From Muricea muricata (Eukaryota; Cnidaria; Anthozoa; Malacalcyonacea; Plexauridae): a stretch of 64,000 bases of DNA. Positions 36,701-48,700 of the stretch are shown in pieces. The notes below the pieces were generated by a model, which worked only from the letters and a program-made list of their open reading frames with translations, made no database searches and was not told the DNA's origin. Each line of letters opens with the position of its first letter. The first letter of the stretch is position 1. A program made the position numbers and the translations under genes. The stretch is taken from positions 4,885,330 through 4,949,329 of the forward strand of contig OY979728.1 of assembly GCA_963855995.1 (NCBI GenBank), given 5' to 3'.

Positions 36701-39700
36701 TCTGTTTAGTATGCCACCATCTTACCGATATACAGTGAGAAAGACCGGGGAGATATTTACTAGCAAGGAAACCGATCGTAAGAAAGCGTATGACGAGTTC
36801 CTTCGCCAAAAGGAAGTCGATGAACTGATTCAGGACTTACAGATCTGCTAATGACTATAACAAAAGTGTAACTGTATATATAATTAAATAAACATTATCT
36901 ACATTTATATCGTGTTATTATGTTGTTGTTGTTCATTCGTGTCGACTTTTCTTTGAGTAAGCATGTCATGTTTAAAGGGTGGGTTGCCCTCTATAAAATT
37001 TAGAAGAATACGTTTCATGTTTGCCTGTTGCTCAGGAAAGATTGTGATTCAACAGTCGGAAATTGATGGCGGAGAAGTACCTCCACGACCTGTATTACAA
37101 CCCCGAAAGTCCGGCGAGTTTTGGCGGGGTGGAGGCTGTTTACCGTGCCGCAAAAGAAGACGGCAAGTTCCAACTATCTCGTAATAAGATAAGGACATGG
37201 TTGAGACAACAAGACACATATACTTTACATAGACCGGTCCGTTACAGATTTAAGAGAAATAGAGTCATTGTCGGGGGTATAGATAAAGAATGGGAAGCCG
37301 ATTTAGTTATTATGGATTCACTAAGCAAAGAAAATAATGGTTTCAAGTATATTTTAACTGTTATTGATGTATTATCTAAGTATGCATGGGTAGAACCCTT
37401 GAAGACAAAGTCCGGGGAAAATTTGGTTAAGGCGTTTGAAAAAATCCTGAAAAAAGGACGGAAACCTGAAAAGTTACATTCCGACAAGGGAACAGAGTTT
37501 ACAAATAGACTGTTTCAAACATTTCTAAAGAAAAAGAAGATTTTTTTCTTCACCACATATAACGAGACCAAAGCGTCAGTGGTTGAACGGTTTAATCGAA
37601 CGCTGAAGGGAAAAATGTGGAAATATTTCACGGCGAATAATACGCTCAAGTATATTGATGTCTTACAGAAATTAGTACGTTCCTATAATCATTCGAGACA
37701 TCGTAGCATTGGAATGCGACCAAGCGATGTCAATCTTCAAAACGAAAGTGTTGTGTGGGAAAGACTGTATGGTGATGAAGCAAATAAGCTTTTTAAGTAC
37801 AAATTTAGCATTGGAGACCAAGTTCGAATAAGTAAAGCAAGACGAACGTTTAAAAAGGGTTACCTACCCAGTTGGACCGAAGAGGTATTCACGATCACAA
37901 AGCGGATACAAAGAAAACCCCCTGTGTATAAAATTGCGGATTATCACGGAGACGAATTAGAAGGGACATTTTATGAACCTGAATTACAGAAAGTTATTAA
38001 GACAGATAGTGACTATTATAGAGTCGAGAGAGTAATTAAATCACGCATGCGTAATAAACAAAAGGAGCATTTTGTCAAGTGGTTAGGTTATCCAGATAGT
38101 TTTAATTCCTGGATACCTGCGAGTAATGTAAAAAGTATTTCAAAATAAACGTATATAACCAATGACATTACGGGTGTTGTGTTCATTTGTCGCTCACTTA
38201 TAGCCATGGCCAGTCAGTTTTACCTTACTCTTCCATCGAACAGTTCTATGGAATATTTTCCAGCCAACACGCTGACAAATTTTAAAACCAAACTAGCTCA
38301 ACCTTTAGAACTGACAGGAGAATGGGAAGTGGCGCTCTCCGAGTTCCAGTACCCTCGTAGCTGGTACAATTTACGTAAAGGTTTCGACAGTCATATTTAC
38401 GCCGATAGTGGTGGTCAGGGTTATTTCTTGACAAGTACTGTCCCGCATGGGTACTACCCAACCGTTAAGGAGTTTGTTTCCGCTGTGAATAAAACGTTAA
38501 AGACTGACGCAAATGGGGATATCTGGCTGACATACAATCAATTAACTCGAAAAATGACTGTACATGTGAGAAACAAGGCGAGGTTGGTTTTGACTGGTCG
38601 GTTTGCAAGTATGGTTGGATTTGATAAAAAAGAATTGGAGATAGCAAAGAATACGGAAGCCCCTTTACCTGTAGATTTAGAGGCTGGATTTCATGCCATG
38701 TATTTGTACACGGATATTGTTGAGCCACAGTTAGTGGGTGATAGTAAAGTTTCCTTGCTCAAAGTTGTCAAGTGCAGTGGCGAGTTTGGGGATAATGTAA
38801 GCGTAAATTTTCCGAATCTTCAATACGTCCCAGTGAATGTAAAGTCGTTTGAGACGGTGGAGATAGATATAAAGGATGATACACAGGGAAAAGTACCATT
38901 TGAGTTTGGGAAGGTGATCGTAACACTTCATTTCAGGCAGAGGAGATCTCCTTTATTCATATAACTATGAGGCATACGTATATACCCGACGCAAACGAAT
39001 GTAAAGTGTATTACTTGAGAAGTCAAAATGGTGGGGGCCTACGTGGTTTCCATGGAGCTAGGATACAGCGGGGGTATGGGCTTGGTAGTTTTTTCAAGAG
39101 TATTGCTCGTGTTGCCATACCTTTGGTCAAGAAAGGTGTAAACGCGCTCGGTAAAAAAGCAATAAAAACAGCCGTGAATGTTGGTCAAGACGTACTAGAA
39201 GGAAAAAGCGTAAAACAAGCAGTCGCAAGCAGAGGACGGCAAGCTGTGAATGATCTAGCAAAACAGGGTGTGGATAATATCAAACGCCAAATTGGGGGAG
39301 GTTCTAAGAGCACAAATCAGTCCGGACCCTCAAAACGTTTAAATACTAATTCTCGAAAGAAAGTCGTCACTTCCACTCGAGCAAGTAAACGGAGAACATC
39401 ACCACTCGATACACAAGAAAATATTTTTGATAGTCAACCTACTAAAAAATGGCGCAAGCAGTAAATGTCCTTCATAAAGATTCATGTGGATGTGGAAAAT
39501 CAGAACTCGAATTATTTACAGTACCACCTACACAAATTGAAATGAACAAGGGGTTTTGGGAAAGTGTTGATCCTGTTGCAAGCGTTCAAACTTCTGACAC
39601 TATTGAATTCCTTTGTGCCGCTAACCCCGACGTCTACACAGACCTGGCAAACAGCTACCTTCACGTGAAAGCAAAAATAACAAAGGCAAATGGTGCCGAT

Positions 39701-42700
39701 CTGGATGCCGACGAGCAAGTAGGCCCCGTGAACCTGTGGATGCACGCATTATTTTCTCAAGTTGACGTTTTCTTAAACAATAAACTTGTTACACCTTCAA
39801 GCACGGCATATCCGTACAGAGCGTACATAGAAACCATATTAAATTTTAGTAAAGATACCAAATCGTCGCAGCTTACATCCGCGTTGTTTTACAAAGACAA
39901 AGCCGGGAAAATGGACTCTGTAAATCCTGTGGCAAATGCCGATGCTGTGAATACCGGACTAAAGGAGCGCTATAATCTTTCTAAGGAAAGCAAAATGGTT
40001 TCCATGGAGGGAAAAATTCATTCTGATCTTTTTGCCCAAGAACGTTACATTTTGGGTGGGGTTCCTATTAAGCTCAAGCTTGTGCGAACAAGTCCTGCCT
40101 TTTCTTTGGTATCTTCAGCCGACCCAGCCGCCTACAAAGTTGTGATAGAAGATTGTATCTTCCGTGTACGCAGGGTCAATGTTTCTTCTACCGTCATGAT
40201 CGGTCATACAGAAGCCCTCAATCATACCACAGCCAAGTACCCCATCAACAGGGTTGAATGCAAAGTGTTTTCCGCCCCAAGAGGGAACTACTCTGGAAAC
40301 CAACCCAATATCTTTCAGGGTCAATTACCTGATAGAATTGTCATTGGTATGGTTGATTCCACGGCCTTCAACGGATCTTTTAAGAAGAATCCATTCAATT
40401 TTAAAAACTACGATATGACCTATCTTGGATTAACTGTAAATGGGGAACATTTACCTAGCAAACCACTACAGATGAAATTTGGTGATGCAGGAGGTGCCAA
40501 CTATGTATCGGCATTCCAGACATTGTTTGCCGGTTCAAACAAGTTGTTTCAGAACGAAGGAAATGGCATCACGCGTGACGAGTACGCCAACGGCTACACA
40601 TTGTTCGTGTTTGATCTGACAGCTGATCTTTGCGCCAGAGATCATCTGCAACCTATTAAAAATGGTAATGTCTCACTGGAAGTTCAGTTTGGTACAGCTC
40701 TTAACCTGGCTATAAATATCATGGTGCTCGGAGAGTTTCAAAACCTTATTGAGATCGACGCTAACCGCAACGTGCTCTGTGATTTTAACAGTTAAAATGA
40801 ACACCCTTCAAATTTTAAACGTGCTTCAAAGTGATCCATTCACCAAATCGGTTTTTACGAGTGTACTACCGTCGGATCGACTACCTGACACTATATCAGA
40901 AAAGCCCAAGGGATTTGTTGTAAATGTCGATGGTAGTGATGGCCCCGGCACGCACTGGGTAGCTATTTACCTGGCAGCTGATGGATTTGGAGAGTTTATG
41001 GATTCTTACGGACAAAGACCTACCTACTACAGCGAACACTTTAAAACGTTTTTAGAAAACAATAGCAGTACTTATATTTATAATAAACATGTCTTACAGT
41101 CGCCATGGTCTAATGTGTGCGGCCAGTACTGCTTGTTTTATGCATTACATAGGTGTAGAAATATACCCATGTCAACTATTACTAATATGTTCACGAATGA
41201 TAAGGAATGGAACGATACGCTTGTAAGGGATTTTATATGTAAATGGTTTTTTGTGCAATAAATGTATTAAAAGACAAACAAGTTATTTCAGTTTCATAAA
41301 TTTATTCATTTCATACGTTATACACTATTTAAACCATTTGTATGGTCGTCCAGCTTGTTGAGCCCGCCGTTTTCTAGCTTTAGGCTTAATCCCCAGCAAA
41401 GGTGCTGTAGCAACGCTACTAGCTTCTTCTAGTTCGGGTTGGTGTAGTGCCCCGATTTTATAATCTCGTATTGTTTTTAAGCGGTTCTCATTCCTAACAA
41501 TTCCTTCTGGGATATTAACATCACTCAAGGCTTTTGCGAAAAGTCTCCATCCTTGAGGATTAAAATTCTTCCGGTGACGTAGCACATCGTTAACAAGATC
41601 TATCACATTACTCCCCGGTACAGGTTTACCCTCGTATACCAGCTGGGCTTTGTCGTCCCATGTAATCAAATCTTTATTTTCCTTTAATTTCTTGACCAGT
41701 TGTCGGGCTCTAGTTTTCATCGTAGGAGGGACACTTTCTAGAATATCAGTTTCGATATTGTCGGGTAGATCAACAGGTTCTGGTTGTGTTTCCGGCTTCT
41801 CTGTAGTCGGTTTAGAGGGTACTACACTTACTCGAACCGGCTGACTCATTCTCTTATCATAATAATTCAAGTAGCGTTGAAGAATTTGACTATATAGTCT
41901 AGCTTTTTCATCTTGAGTGATGTCTTGTCTCTTAAGTAAACTATCCATTTCCGAATCTAAATGATTCACTTGAGAGGTCAAAGGTGGAACCAATGGCTTA
42001 CTTTGTGTTGTATTCTCTACCATATGCTCTGGCATGAGGACTAACCGCTTCACGTGTTCCATTATTGAGTCAAAAGACTAGCCAATTGTTCAACTATCGG
42101 TGTAAGGATTAATGACAAAAAACCTTCGCCCTTTTGTAAAAGCACTTCTCTTCGCTGGTTCAAAGGGTTCCGATTGTCAGCGACAAAACGTAAATCTTCT
42201 TTTAATGGGGTTAATCGTTTCAACACACTGGGATTAACTTTAATCGTTTTTAAATAAACGTTCATGCAGCACTCTGTCAACGCCTCTAGCAGATCGTCGT
42301 GTGCGACTTCAAGTATCGCCTTTCGTTGAGCCGGAGTACACTTTCGTAACACTTTTAAAAAGTCAGAGTTCCTTCTAAGACGAGTCGACATGACTAAATG
42401 AAACTTGTTGCGATGAAACAAATTGTTTTATGTTCGCGGTACATAAACGTAGTGTTTGTCGTTCGGAAATATGCCAGACCTTAAGCGCGTTTCATCCGGA
42501 CATGTGGGTGTTAGGTCAATAAATAAATATGAAAATGGTTCAGCTGTCGCCATTTGATATGCTTGTTGAAAATATTTGACGTTGTTGGGGTAAATTTGCT
42601 TAGCTAAATGAATAACCTGACTTGCATCTCTGACGTTCTTTGTTAACACAATATAACTGGCGTTTAATGAAATGGTGCGGTGATCTTTACTCTGATGAAA

Positions 42701-45700
42701 TAGGTTTTGAACTATGTAAATCACGCTGAGATTCCCGTGATGAGACTTTTTTGTAAATAATTTCGCAATCACCGAATCTTGCTCCCCCATCATATCATCA
42801 AATATATAAAGATTTCGCGTCTTGGGGTTGATACTGTCGAATATTACATCTGGTACACCTTCAATAAACTCAATGTTCGGAACTAATGATTTTATCTCAG
42901 CAAATGTATCCTGGTACTCGGAATAAAAATATTTAATGTTCTCAGGTGGTGGGCCAATCATCACTTGAACGTTGCCTAACAATTTCTTGACAAACGTTGT
43001 TTTGCCAGTTTTTGTACCGCCTGAGACAAGGAGGCCAAAGGGATGTGTTAGTTGTAACGAATACATGACTAAACTGAGCAACGTAAGTTTGCAAAAACGT
43101 TATATATACCATTTCATATTCTATCGCTTTGATGTATTTTCATAAGTTCGTTTAAAATGCGATCCAACGGGAGAATTTTCGCTTGCCTTAAATAATATTG
43201 TCTGTCTTTTGTCGACAAGTGATGATAATCTGCCAAATGATTAGAAAGTTTTAACAAGCCTTGCTTCCCACACAGGGGACAGTCTTCACGCAAACGCGGC
43301 ATGATACAAACTAAAAGTATTGAACTTAAACATATAACTAAATATTGTTAAACATAAAACTAAATACTGTTTTGTAAAAGTCCCGTGGAGGGACAAATTG
43401 TGTCCCGCAAGTCCCGCAAAGTGATATTAGGTTTTGCAAAAGTCCCGTGGAGGGACACAAAGTCCCGTGGAGGGACACAAAGTCCCGTGGAGGGACAAAT
43501 TAAGTCCCGCGAGTCCCGTTTCAGCAAAACAAACCGATGCCCGCTCACGAACTCGATTCTATTATTGTCCAAAACCACATATATCGTGTTATATGATCCC
43601 CCGTGTGGTCAACATTATCAATAAGTTTAATCGCCTAGGGGTAAAGTAAATAAGACACAGATGGTAATAACACGCACATATGTTAGTTGTTGAAAAGATA
43701 TATTCACAAAATAGCTATTTACAGATCTAATGGAATGGTTGAAACACCATCCTCCAAAACTTTACGCTTTGGATAAAAGTAACTAAAAGCGTTTTTAACT
43801 TGAACATATGTACACATCTTATTGTTCATAACTCTAAATCCTCTATTTACACCCGACCCACTACGTTTACTCAAAATTACATCTAAATACTTATCTTTAT
43901 TAATAACATTATTCTTTTTGTTAACCCCTTTGCAACTAAATTTGTCTTTCCCAGCCCCAAAACAATAATACGTTTTACTACATAAACTAATTATCCCATC
44001 CCCTTCCCACTCTACTTTAAATAATCCCGGCGTTCTCTTATCATACTTAGCATGCTCTACCGTGTCTGTTCGAGGAAACCAATTACATTTATCGTTTTCA
44101 AATTCATGCATCATTTCAGGTTTAACTAAATCTTCCAGACTCTCACCACTTATAGCAATATAGGCGCTGTCCGTATCCATCTCACAATACTCAAAATCGG
44201 ACCTATCTACATATTTATCTAAAAAGTCATAATAAAATTGCAACATACGTAATTTGGCGTATTGGTACACAAAGAAGCCAACTTGAAGAGGCAAGTCCAG
44301 TTTAATTTTTTTCTTGCTGCTTTGGACTTCGTAGGTATCATCATCAATGGGGTTCAGTTCGCGGAAGAATGGGGAGTTTATTAGGTTAGGTACTTCGTCG
44401 TCGTCGCAGAATTTAACCTGTCGATGTCGTTCTTTGTTAGTAATGGTTTTCCCATAGGATGAATTGCCCACGAGTTTCATTGTGTCCGCAATAATGGCTT
44501 TCGAAGGGTCGGCGTCCCCAGCGCGGCGGGCATTAGACACAGCATCACCGAATGGTTTAAAACATGGTTTAGGGCTATACTCTATCACTTGATAGACACG
44601 CGTTACCTCTAAACCATGCTCCAAATACCACTTTAAGAGAGGAGTAGCCAACAGAATTTTTTCACCTATCATACTGCCGATTAGACTTCGTCTTGGTCGC
44701 TTCATGATGTCATTCTCCTCGGCGTACACTTTCATGAATTCACCGATATCGTCTCGAGATATCTCAGTGTTTTTAAATATCGGGCACATCTCAGAAAAAT
44801 GTTCACGTAAAGGTTCCGGAACGTGAATGTCACACTCGATGCAACCAAATAATGTTTCATTTTTCACAGCGCCGAGAATAGTCTGAAGTGTCATCGTTTT
44901 TACTTTATCCAAGGGCCGTCGAAGTCGAGTAGCAATGAACCGTTGCAAGTCCTTGTTTGTTTTTTTCATATCTCGCCATTCGCATTCCCAACACTCGACG
45001 AGGTTGAAACCTTGCTTGTGGATATACGAGCTGTTTCTCCGCGTCTCCTGGAGCAACTCTTTCATGGGTTTATCTCGCGTGGTATTAACCTCTTTCCCAG
45101 CATTTAGGTGGCAATCATGCCCATGCCAATAACAACCTAATAAGAGAAAACTGAAAATTAACAATTTGCGACAAACATGTGCTACACTATCTATTTAGAT
45201 TGCTGGCGGTCCCATGGTATCTTTATATAATTAATTGAGGTGTCCACAAGTATTGTATCCCACGCAAACGCATTAAATCACTCCCACGCAATACAGCTAT
45301 TAATGTTAAAACGTGGGCTTACCGTGAAATTGATACACAGTCTGCGTCTCCGAACAGAATCCATCGACTGGAAGGCGACGAGCTCCAACTCTTTTCTCGG
45401 TATTGTTGTACCCATGTCTGATCTTTACCTGTTGTTGGTGGGCTTGCCATTCCAACCACTCGATCGCCATTTTACCGCTCCATTGCTTTTTAAAACCGCC
45501 GCTTTCCAGTCGTCGCGTATACTGTCCGGTTGGCATATCTTGCATGATCGCCCAGAGGTATAGCGCATTGGCGTCGTAACCGACCACTTTCTTGCATGGT
45601 TTAGGCTCTAGATTCTTTCGTGTCATTTCTGCGTTGCGTATAAAAGTTTTGTCTGTTTCGTGGTATCTGTTAAATATTATACTTGGGCCACCGACGTTAT

Positions 45701-48700
45701 TGTCTTTCATGGTATAGTATAAGTCTTTGTCTTTTTCGGTAAATAGCGAGAAATGCACGTTTGGAACGTTCGAGAATAGATATTTCATCGTCAAACCCGG
45801 CACACTCACACCGTCCTTAAAGATGTCTATATCCCGCTCCTTCCAAAACTCGCTCATCTTGTCAATAGCCTCGAGGAAGGGAACGACATCAAGATTATTA
45901 TACCAAACCAGAAAGTCACGAAACGTTTCCATATTGTTATCGTCCCACACGCGCTGGCAGTACTCGTATTGTTCCTCGGAAATGCCGGTGTTGGAAAGCG
46001 TTGAATGGAAGGCTTCAGGGGGCGGTAAGGTGGAAAAGTTCAATTTCTCCAGGGAGTCGACCCATTCGTATGGAAAGTATCCCTTCGTCTGCGTACACTC
46101 GTAGGCTTTGAGGAACTGGTCGTAGGAGAATCCGGGAGCCAAGTAGTTTGTGATATCGAGAAACTTCAAGTGCATTGTCTTAAGACACATATGATTGTTG
46201 TTTCTCTTTATCACAAACTTAACTTGCTCATGTTTCACGAGGTGGGCAAAGAAAGGGTTCTTGGCAGCGTTGATATCATACTTTCCGGAATTGAAGCCAA
46301 GGACAGGTAGTTCCATAAGGTAGAGCTCGAGTTTTTCTTGCAATTTTTCTAATGGGTGAACCTTTGTATTTTCTTCCCCACTTTCCTCATCCTCACTCGC
46401 CTGAAAAAAACGGAGGAAAAAATAATTAGAATAAATACTACACATATATCACAAGCCCGGAAAGATAAGTAAACCATGACTAGAATTTTAAACCTCTAAA
46501 ATTATTTACCTCATGCACTTCGTCCTCGCTTGTTTGACTAGCGTCCGCTTCATCTTGGGTCTCCTGCAAAAATAAGAAAGAGTAATAAGGATAAAGACTA
46601 CACAGATCTAGTTGACCAACAATATGGTCTATACCTGATTCAATGTGAGAAGACATTGCACCATTTCTTCCAACCATTTGTCCTCGCTACTTCCATTACA
46701 TACCTAAACACAGATATAATAAGTACAAGTCTCGAAAACACCTAGGTGGTCAAACACACAACATACCTCACTGTTTGCTATCCGTTGACTGATTTGGTCG
46801 AATACATCAGAGAAACGGTCCAACAATAGCGAATAGCTTTCCTGACTAATTTCCACCAAATAGTCGATAAATTGTTTGAGCATTTCTCTTGTATTACCCG
46901 AGGACACAAAACACTTTGGTTCATCATAGCCAGGAACATTGGAGCACACAGAGACACTCAAGGGGACATGTTCAGCTTCCCATGTCAGCTTTGCTGTGTT
47001 TCTCGGGTGCTGATCTTCTCTTTTGAAGTAACACTCAAAGTCGAATGTCGCGCGATATGGAAAGTATTTTAATTCTTCAGGAATCACGATTCCTTCATCT
47101 TCCAGTAAGTCAAAAATGGTTTGTGGTACTTTATATGCGCCACCAGGGAACACGTGCCGTACAGTCGCTTCGCAGGTTTTCTCGTGCCTGTTAAGCGCCC
47201 TCGCTGTTTTCCATAACTTGTCGCATTTCGAGCAACAGTACGTCTTTGAATACATTTTAAGGTTTTTGATATAACTGAAGTGACTTCCATAGAGATTGAG
47301 ATACATGCTGTTAGCATAATTACGGTGAGATCTTTGAATGAGTTGAGCTACAATATCCGTCTTGTCATTATCCTCATCCTCATATTCCACAAGTCGGTAT
47401 ACATAAATATTCAATTCAAATAATTTCTCCAAGTCTGGAAGTTCTTCGAGTGTAACTCCATCAAAATCCTCAAAATCGTCAGCGTAGCGTTCAAAATAAT
47501 GCTGCGTGTCGCGTTCCAAATTGTGTGCGTGACAACCACGGTGTAGAGCCAAACAACGGAAAAAACACAGTTTGTCCTCATATGGTAAACCAGTCTGTTC
47601 GTTACAGTCTAATGAAACAACAGCGGGATTCTCCAACACGTATTTGGGTAAGCGAGTACCACGGCCAATAGGGTGATCGCGAAGTTTTGTCACGTAGAAT
47701 GTAGCGTTTGTAATATCCACCACAACCCATTTAGAGTTGGGGCGTTGTTGTCGAGCCCATTCAAACACATCCAAGTTCTCCAACGCCAAACGTACTTGTT
47801 GCAAATCTTCACGACTGCGAATCAGAAAGGGTGCCTCAAACACACGATTGTTATTTGCAGAGGAATGATGATACTGCATTTGTTCCGTATCGTTATTAAA
47901 CAGTACAAAGCCAAAAGAAAGGTTAAGTTTAAACACTGTAGTCTGGTCTTGGAATATACGTTCGACATCACCAACAAGTTCCCCCATATTCAACGAGTTT
48001 AAGCGGTAATTGTACCAATCTTGCACTCGGTTGCCACGACTTTGTCTTGTCCGGATGGTGCGCCAGTTGTCTCGATGAAGTGTAGACGGTACATCAGCTG
48101 GTGGGTAGACGGGATCTTGAGGAAATGGATTGGACGTCGAAGCCCCTAGATAAAAAAAGAACATTGTTTTTAAACATCTGCGATTCGCAAAATTGATATA
48201 AACTACACCCGATGTTGAAGTTCCTAGGAAGAGAAATAGTTGAATAATATCAATTTTTATGCTCACCATCATTTACTCTCGCTCGTTTCGCTTGGGTCGA
48301 TGTAGTTCCAGTTGCCTTGCGCTTATGACCACTAACTTGACCGTCCGATGCCCCTACAGGATAAAAGTTTCAAATTTCAAGTCTCGATCATTTGTTTAAT
48401 TATAGCTGACACAACTTACCTTCGCTTACTCTTGCTCGTTTTGGTCGGGTTGTTGTTGTAGGGTCTGTTCTCTTCCGCTTCCCACCACCGACTTGATGTT
48501 TATCTCGTTGATGAGCTTGTAGCGGAAATATATTCCGAAACACCTCGCCACAAATGTTACATGTATATTCACGTTCGGCTCCCCGCCGCTCGTGTACCTT
48601 TAGATGGTCATTGAGCTTATCCTTGAAAATAGAAAATAATCCACGTTAGCAAACTCAAGTTCAAACAAATACCTTACACCAGCTTTGACTCTAGAACAAA

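Noticed and set aside
37019..37184. Open frame overlapping the integrase start in another frame
   Set aside because: Shadow of the integrase gene; no family signal.
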